NCBI RefSeq assembly: GCF_021261325.1
Contig: NZ_JAJSBI010000019.1
Span: 1 to 64,000 of the forward strand
Direction of reading: 5' to 3'
Source: Streptomyces guryensis
GTDB taxonomy: Bacteria > Actinomycetota > Actinomycetes > Streptomycetales > Streptomycetaceae
DNA length: 64,000 nt
This document shows, piece after piece, positions 35,439-46,455 of this stretch; the first letter of the stretch is position 1; each line of letters opens with the position of its first letter. The notes beneath the pieces are model-generated. The model did no database searches and was not told the DNA's origin. It worked only from the letters and a program-made list of their open reading frames with translations. Position numbers and translations under genes: made by a program.

Positions 35439-35729
35439 GGCGGCAACCGCCCTCTTCCGCTTCACAAGGTGATGGACAGCGGGAATAAAGGCTACGCCCC
35501 CAAGACCCGGAAGGTCAGGCCGGGCAGGTTCATCGTCGTGTAAGTCACACCGGGAACCGTGTTTCGGGCCTGGAAATGGCGGGAAACAAACGCGGTTCCG
35601 GTACGGAACGAGGGTGGCGGGAAACGCCGAGGCAAGCCCTGCACGCTCAGCGTGCGGGCGTGTGCCTGATCACACGTGTCCACTGGCGCGGACCGCGGTG
35701 GATCTTGAGGCTCCGGTTCGGACTTTACG

Positions 35730-36842
35730 TCAACTTGGAACGGATGTCTCTCCCGGGAGGGTGACGAGAATCCGGCAGCCCCGCTCGGATTCGGCCACTC
35801 CGATCCCGCCACCGTGCAGGTCGACGGCCCAGCGCGCGATCGCGAGGCCCAGCCCCGTGCCGCCGTCGCCGCCCTGCCCGTTGGATGCGCCCGCGCCGCC
35901 CCGGTTGAACCGCTCGAATACCCGGTGCCACTCCGAGCGCGGAATGCCGGGCCCCTCGTCCAGGACCTCCAGCTCCAGCGACTCCGGCAGCGTCCCGCGC
36001 CGCGCCTTCACGGTCACGCGGCCGTGCGGCGGGCTGTGCTTGACCGCGTTGTCGATGAGATTCGCCACTACCTGGTGGATGCGCTCGGGGTCCGCGTGCG
36101 CGGTCAGCTCCGGCGGGGACACGTCGAGGTGCAGATGGACGTCGGTCCGTGTGTGGCTGCCGGAGCCCGAGGCGATGCCCGCGCGCGCGGGCACGGCCAT
36201 GTTGGCCTCCTTCAGCACGCCCGACAGGTAGGGCCAGACCTCGAAGCGCCGCCGGCGCAGCGGTACGACCCCGTTGTCCAGCCGGGACAGGTCCAGCAGC
36301 GTCTCCACCAGCCGGCCGAGCCGCTCGGTCTGCTTCAGGGCCGTACGCATGGTCTCCGGGTCGGCCGGGGAGACACCGTCGACGATGTTCTCCAGTACCG
36401 CCCTGAGGCCCGCGATGGGCGTGCGCAGCTCGTGCGAGACGTTCGCCACCAGCTCCTTGCGCTGGCGGTCCTGTGCCTCCAGGTCGTCGGCCATGCGGTT
36501 GATCGTCTGCGCCAGGTCGCCCAGCTCGTCACGGCGGTTCTCGCGCACCCTGCGGGTGTAGTCGCCGTGCGAGATGGCGCTGGCGACGGCGTTCATGTCG
36601 TCCAGCGGCGCGGTCAGCGAATGGGCCACGAACTGCGTGATCAGCAGAGTGGCGATCATCGAGAAGACCGTGATGAAGCGCAGCTCGGTCGCCGTGCGCA
36701 TCGCGATCATCATCAGCCCGGTGGTGATGAGGACGGCGATGACGACCAGTGCGCCCAGCTTGGTCTTGATCGAGAACGGGCTCACACCGCCCCAGGGCTC
36801 GGGCTCACCGGGGCTTCTCCGGCCGGCCGGACCGCCGCTCAT
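35730..36842 (-). CDS. Sensor histidine kinase of a two-component system
   Basis: The 370-residue kinase has two membrane segments near the start (LGALVVIAVLITTGLMMIA; FITVFSMIATLLITQFVAHSL) with almost no loop between them, so it probably senses within the membrane. A HAMP region, HisKA with the phospho-acceptor in NVSHELRTP, and HATPase boxes (NLIDNAVKHSP, DEGPGIP, GTGLGLAI) follow. The start overlaps the response regulator stop by four bases (ATGA). Confidence 0.93.
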   Translation of the reverse strand: MSGGPAGRRSPGEPEPWGGVSPFSIKTKLGALVVIAVLITTGLMMIAMRTATELRFITVFSMIATLLITQFVAHSLTAPLDDMNAVASAISHGDYTRRVRENRRDELGDLAQTINRMADDLEAQDRQRKELVANVSHELRTPIAGLRAVLENIVDGVSPADPETMRTALKQTERLGRLVETLLDLSRLDNGVVPLRRRRFEVWPYLSGVLKEANMAVPARAGIASGSGSHTRTDVHLHLDVSPPELTAHADPERIHQVVANLIDNAVKHSPPHGRVTVKARRGTLPESLELEVLDEGPGIPRSEWHRVFERFNRGGAGASNGQGGDGGTGLGLAIARWAVDLHGGGIGVAESERGCRILVTLPGETSVPS

Positions 36843-37576
36843 GGCGTCGGGGTCTCCAGCGCGTAGCCCACGCCGTGCACCGTGCGGATGCGCTCGGCGC
36901 CGATCTTCCGGCGCAGCGCCTTGATGTGGCTGTCGACCGTACGGGTGCCGGAGGCGTCCGCCCAGTCCCACACCTCGGCCAGCAGCTGCTCACGGGAGAG
37001 CACCGCGCGCGGGGTGTTCGCGAGGCACACCAGCAGGTCGAACTCGGTGGGCGTGAGATGCACGTCCTCGGAGTGCACGCGCACCCGTCGCTGGGCGTGG
37101 TCGATCTCCAGCTCGCCGAGGCGCAGGATGCCGCTTCTGGGCGTCGCGGCGGCCAGTGCGGCCCGCTCCACCCGGCGCAGCAGCACATGCACGCGTGCGG
37201 CCAGCTCCCGCATGGAGAAGGGCTTGGTCATGTAGTCGTCGGCGCCCACGCCGAGCCCGACAAGCATGTCGGTCTCGTCGTCGCGCGCGGTCAGCATCAG
37301 CACCGGCACCGGGCGCTGGGCCTGCACACGGCGGCAGACCTCCAGGCCGTCGAAGCCGGGCAGCATGATGTCGAGGATCAGCAGGTCGGGCTGCCAGGCC
37401 TCGGCGGTGTCGACGGCGGCCGGGCCGTCTCCCGCGGTCTGCACGAGGAATCCCTCTGCGCGCAGGCGGGCCGCGATGGCGTCGACGATGGTCGCGTCGT
37501 CCTCGACCACCAGGACCCTGCGCTGTGCGCCCGGGGTCGCCGTCGTGCCGTTGTGGGATGTGTGGGTCTGCTCCAT
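36839..37576 (-). CDS. OmpR-family response regulator
   Basis: The 245-residue regulator has a receiver domain (VLVVEDDATIVDAI; phospho-Asp in LLILDIMLPGFDGLEV; LTARDDE; KPFSMREL) and an OmpR winged helix ending GAERIRTVHGVGYALE. ATG 37576 has AGGGGCG upstream. Partner of the overlapping histidine kinase. In S. coelicolor the homologues lie next to kgd (SCO5282/SCO5283 by recollection). Confidence 0.94.
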   Translation of the reverse strand: MEQTHTSHNGTTATPGAQRRVLVVEDDATIVDAIAARLRAEGFLVQTAGDGPAAVDTAEAWQPDLLILDIMLPGFDGLEVCRRVQAQRPVPVLMLTARDDETDMLVGLGVGADDYMTKPFSMRELAARVHVLLRRVERAALAAATPRSGILRLGELEIDHAQRRVRVHSEDVHLTPTEFDLLVCLANTPRAVLSREQLLAEVWDWADASGTRTVDSHIKALRRKIGAERIRTVHGVGYALETPTP

Positions 37577-37708
37577 CGCCCGCCCCTGAGTTGCTTTCCG
37601 GAATCCGTGGGGTGATCCGTTATCTGGCTCATGCCTGCGCATGCTTGCGATTGACGCTTGAATGATCTGCGCCAGAGAAGCAGAGTACGGGGAGTCACCG
37701 TCCCTCGG

Positions 37709-38386
37709 CTATCCAGGTCGGACGGCGATGTGCACAACGTCGGGAACGCCACGGGCAACCGGGATCTCTTCGGTACGCACCCGTTGGAACCCGGCATTCC
37801 GCAAGGTTTCTTCGAAATCCGGAGACGGCTGGGCGGACCACACGACCAGCACCCCGCCCGGCTTCAACACTCTTGCGCAGCTTGTCAGTCCGGTGGCCGA
37901 GTAGAGGCCGTCGTTGCCCTCGGTGACGGTCCAGTCGGGGCCGTTGTCGATGTCCAGGCACAGGGCGTCATAAGTGGCGGATGTCTCACGGACGTACTCG
38001 ATCAGATCCGTCTCCACGATCTCCGTGCGCGGATCTGCGACGGCCCGGGCCGACAACGCGGCGAGGGGGCCGTTCAGATGCCAGCCGATGATCGCGGGCT
38101 CGCGCTCCACGACCGTGATCGCGCCCCAGCGCGGGTCGGCCGCCGCACGCGCGAGCGAGAACCCCACACCCAGGCCTCCGATCAGCACGTTCGGCGCCTC
38201 CCGGGGGCCCAGGGCGTCGAGCGCGGCGTCCACGAGGAGCCGCTCCGAGCGGCCGTCCGAGGTGTCCATGAGAAAGCACCCGTTGGCGATGATCTGCAGC
38301 AACTCGCCGTGCCGGCGCAACACGACCTCGCCGTACGGGCCCTCGCGACGGTCCAGGACCTCAGGGATGTCGTAGGTGGCGGTCAT
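37709..38386 (-). CDS. Spermidine-synthase-like methyltransferase-fold protein
   Basis: The 225-residue protein has the spermidine synthase core: YGEVVLRRHGELLQIIANGCFLMDT, then NVLIGGLGVGFSLARA, the acidic VVEREPAIIGWH, and DALCLDIDNGPDW. Many Streptomyces proteins of this type are not proven polyamine synthases, so the substrate is open. ATG 38386 is preceded by a GGAGCC stretch. The family starts at this Met; the longer frame upstream is not conserved. Confidence 0.82.
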   Translation of the reverse strand: MTATYDIPEVLDRREGPYGEVVLRRHGELLQIIANGCFLMDTSDGRSERLLVDAALDALGPREAPNVLIGGLGVGFSLARAAADPRWGAITVVEREPAIIGWHLNGPLAALSARAVADPRTEIVETDLIEYVRETSATYDALCLDIDNGPDWTVTEGNDGLYSATGLTSCARVLKPGGVLVVWSAQPSPDFEETLRNAGFQRVRTEEIPVARGVPDVVHIAVRPG

Positions 38387-38507
38387 GGCTCCATCCTGCA
38401 CGAACTCGGCTTTGCGGCCGGGGGAATTACCGGGGAACGGGGGCTTGCCGGGGGCGCGGGCGGTCGGGCGGGGTGCGTCGCGCGCCTCGCGCCCGCGGCG
38501 GGGCGTG

Positions 38508-38768
38508 CCTACGCTCTTTGACCGCTGCCAGTGCCCGCACTGGGGCCAGGCCGTCGCCGGGAAGATCGTCTTCCGGTACACCGACCACGACGAGGTCCTC
38601 CACGCCGGCGACGCCTGCTACGGCGCCCCCGGCCACCTCCCCCTGATCTTCGCCGGTACCGAGATCGTCGAGTTCAGCCCCACCGCGGAACCGAACCGCA
38701 CGATGGAGGTCGTCGGCCGCATCGTGGCGGGAGCACAGTCATGGCCACCGACACCGGCACCCGTGTGA
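38508..38768 (+). pseudogene. Cupin gene remnant (N-terminus missing)
   Basis: The frame gives LFDRCQCPHWGQAVAGKIVFRY, then DEVLHAGDACYGAPGHLPLIFAGTEIVEFSPTAE, and MEVVGRIVAG. This is the metal-binding part of a small cupin-fold protein common in Streptomyces. The first 40 or so residues are absent and replaced by G/C-rich DNA with no start signal. It stops within the next remnant. Confidence 0.7.
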
Positions 38769-39044
38769 AGGAAGTCGCCGACCTCTTCGTGCGGTTCCTG
38801 GGGACCAACACCCCTTCCTCGCCACCGTGCCGCGCACCGCGTCGACGCCACGCCCACCGGCCTCGTCCTCGAGTTCGAGAAGCAGTGGGAGGACGAGCAG
38901 GGCGGCACCTGGTACTGCAGGGAGCCGATACGCGCCGACCTCCGCGACGGCGCCGTCAGTGAGGCGTCCCTCTACTGCACCGGTGACTGGGACCCGGCGA
39001 CACGGGCCGCGCACGCGAAGCAGGTCGACCTCCTGAGGCCGTGA
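38741..39044 (+). pseudogene. SnoaL/NTF2-like gene remnant
   Basis: ATG 38741 opens MATDTGTRVKEVADLFVRFLG. The sequence then jumps frame to HRVDATPTGLVLEFEKQWEDEQGG, TWYCREPIRADLRDG and LYCTGDWDPATRA. Start and end look like one SnoaL-like protein, but the middle (about 60 residues with the active-site region) is deleted. It lies directly after the cupin remnant, as the intact pair would. Confidence 0.65.
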
Positions 39045-39190
39045 GAAACCCATCGAGGAGGGCGGGGGTTGTCCTGTGACGCATGAAAAGCATGAGAGGT
39101 TGCTGTGAATCGCCTCTCGCGTGGCGTCGGTCACAGACAGGGGCCCCTGTGGTTGCGAAGGGTGGGGCGCAACGGAAGGAGCGCCGCAAC

Positions 39191-39961
39191 GTGGAACCCA
39201 TCGCGACGGCCGACAACGAGCCCTCGGTCGCGCCCCTTCCCGACGTGTCCGAACTCCTGGACGGTATGCCGCGTCAGCGCGGCGCGGCGAGCATCGTCGT
39301 CCCGACCGTGCGGATGCCCGTCCCCGCGGCCCGCACCCTCCGCCCCTGGCGGCTTCTGCCGACCCCCACGGGTACGCCGTTCACCTTCGTCTACGCGGCG
39401 GTCCTGGCCCTCACCTCACTGTTCGCCACGTACGCCTCCCCGTCCCTCGTCGTCACCCTGTACCAGGCCTCCAGCACGGACGTCGCGCACCTCGTGCAGA
39501 CGCCCGTGCTCGTGCTGCTCACCAGCGCGCTGTGGATCGCGGGCGGGCTCGCGTCGCCGTACGCGATCTGTTTCCTGCTCGTCCTGACGGCGCTGGAGCG
39601 GCGGATAGGCGGTGCGCGCACCGCCGTCGTCTTCCTGCTCGGGCATGTCCTGGCCACGCTCGCGACCGAGGTCCCGGTGGGCCTGGCCGTGCTCGTCGGC
39701 CACCTCCCCGACAGCTCCCTGCACCGCCTCGACTACGGCATCAGCTTCGGCGTCGCCGCCAGCGTCGGCGCCCTGGCCGGGCTGCTCACGCCCTGGCTGC
39801 GCTGGCCGGTGCTGGTCCTGTTCGCCGGCATGCTGGTCGAGGACCTCATCGAGTTCACCGACCCGATGACCAACTGGGGCCACCTGATCTCCCTGGCCAT
39901 AGGCATCGCGACCTGGCCGATGATCCGCCGCTGGTACCGCACGGCCACGGCGGCCGTCTGA
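39191..39961 (+). CDS. Rhomboid-like multi-pass membrane protein
   Basis: The 256-residue protein has a cytoplasmic N-terminus of about 55 residues and six hydrophobic segments (FVYAAVLALTSLFATYA; PVLVLLTSALWIAGGLASPYAICFLLVLTAL; TAVVFLLGHVLATLATEVPVGLAVLVG; GISFGVAASVGALAGLL; WPVLVLFAGMLVEDL). The layout and the GHVLATL helix resemble the rhomboid-like family. The rhomboid GxSG motif is replaced by ISFGVAAS, so proteolytic activity is doubtful. GTG 39191 has AAGGAG upstream. Confidence 0.8.
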   Translation: MEPIATADNEPSVAPLPDVSELLDGMPRQRGAASIVVPTVRMPVPAARTLRPWRLLPTPTGTPFTFVYAAVLALTSLFATYASPSLVVTLYQASSTDVAHLVQTPVLVLLTSALWIAGGLASPYAICFLLVLTALERRIGGARTAVVFLLGHVLATLATEVPVGLAVLVGHLPDSSLHRLDYGISFGVAASVGALAGLLTPWLRWPVLVLFAGMLVEDLIEFTDPMTNWGHLISLAIGIATWPMIRRWYRTATAAV

Positions 39962-40013
39962 CTGCCGCCCGGTTGCGGATTCTTCTCACCTCGCCCGGCG
40001 TTGTCTTCTTCAG

Positions 40014-40051
40014 CCCGTCCGGCGTTTGAGGACGAGGCCGTTCAGGCCGAA
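40014..40051 (+). repeat. Dispersed Streptomyces intergenic repeat, copy 2
   Basis: Thirty-eight bases identical in inverted orientation to 13924-13961. The following GCGGGGGTCCGGGGGCGGCAGCCCCCAG can form a hairpin. It lies downstream of the rhomboid-like gene and upstream of lon. Confidence 0.8.
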
Positions 40052-40152
40052 AGCGGGGGTCCGGGGGCGGCAGCCCCCAGTAAACGCCCACCTCACCACC
40101 GTGATCGCTGACAGCGAACGGGGTCCCGGGAACATTCGCGGAGCGCCATGCA

Positions 40153-40171
40153 TTGAGTCGGCATAACTCAA
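40153..40171 (+). promoter_or_regulatory. HAIR operator for HspR upstream of lon
   Basis: TTGAGT-CGGCATA-ACTCAA matches the HspR-associated inverted repeat (consensus CTTGAGT-N7-ACTCAAG). It lies 23 bp before the lon start. HspR with DnaK as co-repressor represses lon in Streptomyces, so heat or unfolded protein should induce this gene. Confidence 0.9.
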
Positions 40172-40193
40172 CTTGACTGCCGGAGGGTAGATC

Positions 40194-42608
<2,415 letters not shown>

Positions 42609-42627
42609 CGGACGCCACCGGATAGGC

Positions 42628-42662
42628 AAGGCCCGGGTTTTCGTGAGGGAGGCCCGGGCCTT
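42628..42662 (+). terminator. Terminator of lon
   Basis: AAGGCCCGGG (42628-42637) pairs perfectly with CCCGGGCCTT (42653-42662) across a 15-base loop, and GATAGGC / TTCGCC extend it partly. It lies between convergent lon and the lysozyme gene. Confidence 0.8.
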
Positions 42663-42691
42663 CGCCGTGCGTACGGGGAGGGAGGGGAGGA

Positions 42692-43516
42692 TCAGCCGTT
42701 GGCGAGCGCCACGACCCGGTCCAGCGCCCCGTTGAACCTGTCGTGGTCGCCGACGGTCGGGCCGGACGAGGTGTACTGCCAGGCCGTGTAGTACGCCCAC
42801 CCCGCCGGCAGCGTCCCCACCTCCGACGCATACCGCGCGATCCACAACGGATTGGCGGACGCGAAGCCGCCGTAGTTCCCCGTGCAGTCGCTCCACCAGC
42901 TCGCCGCCGTGTAGATCACGGCATCCCTCCCCGTGCGCGCCTTGTACGTGTTCAGGAAGTCGGCGATCCAGCCGACCATCGCGCTCGCCGACTTGCCGTA
43001 GCACTCGGCGCCGTACGGGTTCCACTCGATGTCGAGGGTGCCGGGGAGCGTCCTGCCGTCCTTGGACCAGCCGCCGCCGTGGTCGACGAAGTAGTTCGCC
43101 TGGGTGGCGCCGCTGGTGGTGTCGGGGGTCGCGAAGTGGTACGCGCCGCGGATCATGCCGACGTTGTACGAGCCGTTGTACTGCTGGGCGAAGTACGGGT
43201 TCGTGTAGTACGTCCCTTCGGTCGCCTTCGTATAGGCCCACTTGACCCCGCTGCTCCACAAGGTCGGCCAGTCGACATTGCCCTGGTAGCCGGCGACGTC
43301 GACGCCTTCCGTCTGGGTGGCGGCGGTGGGGGCGGGGGTGCCGTGCTGCCCGTCGTGGGCGAGGACGCCCATGCCCATGTGGGCTGAGCCGCGCGGCGGC
43401 CTGGCTGTGTCAGCCGCGTCGGCCGGGGCGGTGAGGCCCAGGGAGAGGGCGGCGAGCAGGAGCCCGGCGGACAAGAGGCGCCGGGGGCGGACCGATCCGG
43501 GTCTGTGCACGGGCAT
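42692..43516 (-). CDS. Secreted GH25 family lysozyme
   Basis: The 274-residue protein has a signal peptide (RPRRLLSAGLLLAALSLGLTAPADAAD) and a GH25 (Chalaropsis-type) muramidase domain: GVDVAGYQGNVDWPTLWSSGVKWAYTKATEG, then GAYHFATPD, the catalytic region TLDIEWNPYG, and a final WQYTSSGPTVG-DHDRFNG. It cleaves the MurNAc-GlcNAc bond of peptidoglycan outside the cell, probably in wall turnover or competition. ATG 43516 has GGAGG upstream. Confidence 0.93.
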   Translation of the reverse strand: MPVHRPGSVRPRRLLSAGLLLAALSLGLTAPADAADTARPPRGSAHMGMGVLAHDGQHGTPAPTAATQTEGVDVAGYQGNVDWPTLWSSGVKWAYTKATEGTYYTNPYFAQQYNGSYNVGMIRGAYHFATPDTTSGATQANYFVDHGGGWSKDGRTLPGTLDIEWNPYGAECYGKSASAMVGWIADFLNTYKARTGRDAVIYTAASWWSDCTGNYGGFASANPLWIARYASEVGTLPAGWAYYTAWQYTSSGPTVGDHDRFNGALDRVVALANG

Positions 43517-43613
43517 GGCGTGCCTCCGAGGGCTCGGTGATGCTCGGTGGGGAAGCGCTGCAGCGCCGAGATGCTGTTGGTGTGGGCATGTCGACCGTTT
43601 CCTGGTAAGGAAG

Positions 43614-43625
43614 CTACGCACGTAG
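43614..43625. promoter_or_regulatory. Palindrome CTACG-CA-CGTAG, candidate MarR operator
   Basis: A perfect 5+2+5 palindrome within the 236-bp gap between the divergent lysozyme and MarR genes. MarR sites in Streptomyces often contain TACG/CGTA half-sites, so autoregulation is plausible. The rest of the gap shows no gene. Confidence 0.35.
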
Positions 43626-43752
43626 AAGAGCGGGTGGGAAGGGGGCCCGGAGTCTGCCGTTGGTCTAGCCCTGCGAAATACTTGAGGAGCTGCGGCAACG
43701 ACGGGGTCTGGCGGAAACTTTCAGGATCGGGAAAACCGAGGCAGGGGCTGAC

Positions 43753-44244
43753 GTGCACGAAGGCGGAAACGGGGACGAGCGCCGGCTCTCGGACCGGACG
43801 GCACCGGGCGGCGCGGACATCGAGTACCTGTCCCTGGAGCGTGAGTTGACGGTTCTGCTGCGGCGCGCCCGGGCCAGCCAGGGCGAGATGGCCCGCGAGG
43901 TCCACCCCGACCTGGAGTCCGCCGCGTACGGCCTGCTCGTACGCCTCGACGAGCACGACCGGCTGCGCGCCACCGAGCTCGCCGCCTACATCGGCGTGGG
44001 CAAGGCCACCATGTCCCGCCAGCTGCGCGCCCTGGAGGACCTGGGCCTGGTCGCCCGCGAACCCGACCCGGCGGACGGGCGTGCCTGGCTGGTCCGCCTC
44101 ACCGAGGAGGGACACCGCCGGGTGAGCAAGGTCCGTGACGCCCGGCGGGCGCGCTACGTCAGGCAGCTGGCCCACTGGGACCGCCGCGAGGTGGCGGAAC
44201 TGGCCCGGCTGCTGGGGGAGTTGAACCGGGGCATGGAGAAGTAG
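43753..44244 (+). CDS. MarR-family transcriptional regulator
   Basis: The 163-residue regulator has a winged helix (LRATELAAYIGVGKATMSRQLRALEDLGLVAREPDPADGRAWLVRLTEEG) and dimerization helices at both ends. GTG 43753 is the first good start. It is divergent from the lysozyme gene; the target ligand is unknown. Confidence 0.9.
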   Translation: MHEGGNGDERRLSDRTAPGGADIEYLSLERELTVLLRRARASQGEMAREVHPDLESAAYGLLVRLDEHDRLRATELAAYIGVGKATMSRQLRALEDLGLVAREPDPADGRAWLVRLTEEGHRRVSKVRDARRARYVRQLAHWDRREVAELARLLGELNRGMEK

Positions 44245-44290
44245 GCCGACACCGGTCACCCAGCCGCGCTCCTGGCGTCGGCACAGCCGC

Positions 44291-44408
44291 CCCCGGTGAG
44301 GCGCAGGTTGGCCTCTGCGCCGCCGTCGGGGTGGTTGCGGAAGGTGAGGCGGGCGCCGAGGAGGCGGGCCTGGCCGGGGAGATGGTGAGGGCAAGGTCCG
44401 TTCCCGGG
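44291..44408 (-). pseudogene. Decayed duplicate of histidine kinase 3' end
   Basis: Bases 44291-44376 are identical to 44439-44524, the part of the neighbouring kinase gene that encodes its last 35 or so residues. Similarity continues with small indels to 44408. The fragment has no start and is separated from the intact 3' end by 30 bp. It is either a tandem duplication or the remnant of a second, deleted kinase. Confidence 0.85.
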
Positions 44409-44427
44409 CTGGTTGTCCGGCTGCCTT

Positions 44428-45690
44428 TCATGCGTCGTCCCCGGTGAGGCGCAGGTTGGCCTCTGCGCCGCCGTCGGGGTGGTTGCGGAAGGTGAGGCGG
44501 GCGCCGAGGAGGCGGGCCTGGCCGGAGGCGATGGTCAGGCCCAGGCCCGTTCCCGCGGACCCGCAGCCGGTGCGGAATCGCTGCGGACCGGAGGTGGTGA
44601 GGACGGTCAGCAGGTCCGGCGGGAAGCCGGGACCGTGGTCGCGGACCCTGACGACCGGTCCGTCGCCGTCCCGGTCCCGCTCGACGTCCACCTCCACCGT
44701 CACCGGCGGGGCACCATGACGAAGCGCGTTGGCGACCAGATTGGTGAGGATCCGTTCCACGCGCCGTGGATCGGTCTCCGCGAGCGCGTCCGTGACGATC
44801 CGCACCCCGACCACGCCCTCTGCTGCGTCGAGCCCGGCTACCGCACGCCGGGCCATCGCGCTGACCTGGCGGGTCTCGGTCTCCATCGGCACCGCGTCGG
44901 CGTCGAGGCGGGCGACCTCCAGGACGTCCTCGACGAGGCCGCGCAGTTTGTGCACCCCGCCCGTCACCAGTTCGGCGGCCGGACCGGGCGGCAGCAGGCC
45001 GGTGGCGGTCACCATGGCGGCGACGGGGGTGCGCAGTTCGTGCGCGATGTCGGCGGTCACCCGTCGCTCGGCCTCCAGCCGAGCGCCGAGGGCGTCGGCC
45101 ATGGCGTTCACGGAGGCCGCCAGCCGGGCGATCTCGTCCCGCCCCTGCGGGCCGATACGGGCGTCCAGGTCGCCGTGCGCGATGCGTTCGGCCGTATGGG
45201 CGGCGGCCCTGGCCCGACGGCCCATCCGCACGCCCAGGGCCAGACCGGCCAGGGACACGACCACGGTGGCCGCCGCGCCCGTGGTGACCAGCGTCCGGTC
45301 CAACTCGGCCAGCTCATCGGCCTCGCAGCCGTAAGGACGCGACAAGGCGAGCACGGTCCGGTCGGAGACGCGGGTCGCCGCCCACAGCACCGGATGGGGT
45401 CCGTCCTGGAGGTAGGTGACACGGACGCCGCGGCGCACCGCCTCCGACACGGCCGCGGGCAGGTCCGGCGGGTCGAGCCGGGCCTCCGACTTGCGCCCGG
45501 CCGCCTGGTCGTAGACGGCGCTCATCAGCCGCCGGTCCATGTCGGAGCGGGCCGAGGCCAGCTGGTCCGCGGCGGTGATGCGGTGGACGAGCAGCCCGAC
45601 CGCGCTCGCGACGCAGACGGCCGCCACTGCGACGGCCAGGGCCACCTTCGTGCCGATGTTCATGGGAGCCGTACCGATGTGCCGGGCCAC
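44428..45690 (-). CDS. CseC-like sensor histidine kinase
   Basis: The 420-residue kinase has one membrane helix at the N-terminus (VALAVAVAAVCVASAVGLLV), an extracellular domain of about 100 residues, a second helix (TGAAATVVVSLAGLALGV), HAMP, HisKA (DIAHELRTPVAAM) and HATPase boxes (NLVANALRHG; DHGPGFP; GTGLGLTIASGQ). It resembles CseC, the cell-envelope kinase of the sigE system. No sigE is present here. GTG 45690 overlaps the regulator stop (TAGTG); ATG 45663 is an alternative. Confidence 0.88.
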   Translation of the reverse strand: MARHIGTAPMNIGTKVALAVAVAAVCVASAVGLLVHRITAADQLASARSDMDRRLMSAVYDQAAGRKSEARLDPPDLPAAVSEAVRRGVRVTYLQDGPHPVLWAATRVSDRTVLALSRPYGCEADELAELDRTLVTTGAAATVVVSLAGLALGVRMGRRARAAAHTAERIAHGDLDARIGPQGRDEIARLAASVNAMADALGARLEAERRVTADIAHELRTPVAAMVTATGLLPPGPAAELVTGGVHKLRGLVEDVLEVARLDADAVPMETETRQVSAMARRAVAGLDAAEGVVGVRIVTDALAETDPRRVERILTNLVANALRHGAPPVTVEVDVERDRDGDGPVVRVRDHGPGFPPDLLTVLTTSGPQRFRTGCGSAGTGLGLTIASGQARLLGARLTFRNHPDGGAEANLRLTGDDA

Positions 45691-46358
45691 TACGGGCGCA
45701 GCTTGTAGCCGAAGCCGCGCACCGTCTCGATGCGTTCACGGCCGATCTTGCAGCGCAGTCGCCGTATGTGGACGTCCACCACCCGGGTGTCACCGGACCA
45801 GGCGTAGTCCCACACCCTCTCCAGCAGCAGGTCCCGGGTCAGCACCGTGCCGGGCGAGGCCGTGAACTCCTGCAGCAGCTTCAGTTCCGTGGTGGTGAGG
45901 GCGAGCGGCTTTCCCTCCCGGCACACGTCCAGCGTCTCGGGGTCGAAGGCCAGGTCACCGAAGGTGAGCGGGGTGCTGTCCGGCCGATGCTCAGCAGGCG
46001 CGGCGCGGCGCAGCAGGGCGCGGATCCGGGCGGCCAGCACCATCCCGTCGAACGGCTTGGTGACGTAGTCGTCGGCCCCGGCCTCCAGGCCCATCACCAC
46101 GTCCACGGGATCGTTGCGGGCCGAGATCAGCAGAACCGGCACTCCCGACTCCTCGCGGATACGGCCGGCCAGGCTGACCCCGTTCAGGCCGGGCAGCATG
46201 ATGTCCAGGACCGCCACGTCCGGCGCCTGCTCCCGGAAGAGGGCGAGGCCGGTCGTCCCGTCCGCGGCGGTGCGCACCGCGTAACCGCTGCTCTCCAGGG
46301 TGAGACGGGTCGCCTCCCGGATCATCTCGTCGTCCTCGACCAGCAGGACCTCGTGCAT
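45690..46358 (-). CDS. CseB-like OmpR-family response regulator
   Basis: The 222-residue regulator has a receiver domain (VLLVEDDEMIREATRLTLESSGY; DVAVLDIMLPGLNGVS; ISARNDPVDVVMGLEAGADDYVTKPFDG) and an OmpR winged helix ending RIETVRGFGYKLRP. It resembles CseB. Together with the kinase and the upstream lipoprotein gene it recalls the cseA-cseB-cseC arrangement, but without the sigma factor. Confidence 0.9.
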   Translation of the reverse strand: MHEVLLVEDDEMIREATRLTLESSGYAVRTAADGTTGLALFREQAPDVAVLDIMLPGLNGVSLAGRIREESGVPVLLISARNDPVDVVMGLEAGADDYVTKPFDGMVLAARIRALLRRAAPAEHRPDSTPLTFGDLAFDPETLDVCREGKPLALTTTELKLLQEFTASPGTVLTRDLLLERVWDYAWSGDTRVVDVHIRRLRCKIGRERIETVRGFGYKLRP

Positions 46359-46455
46359 GTGTGTCTCCTGAAACGTGGTGCTCCCGGCCCAAGAGGACCA
46401 GTCCTATGTGTCGGTGACCCGGCGGCGGGTTCACAGTCGCGGGGCGGAAACGTTG

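Noticed and set aside
39191..39961. Active rhomboid protease
   Set aside because: The GxSG serine motif is not visible; only the overall membrane layout resembles rhomboids.
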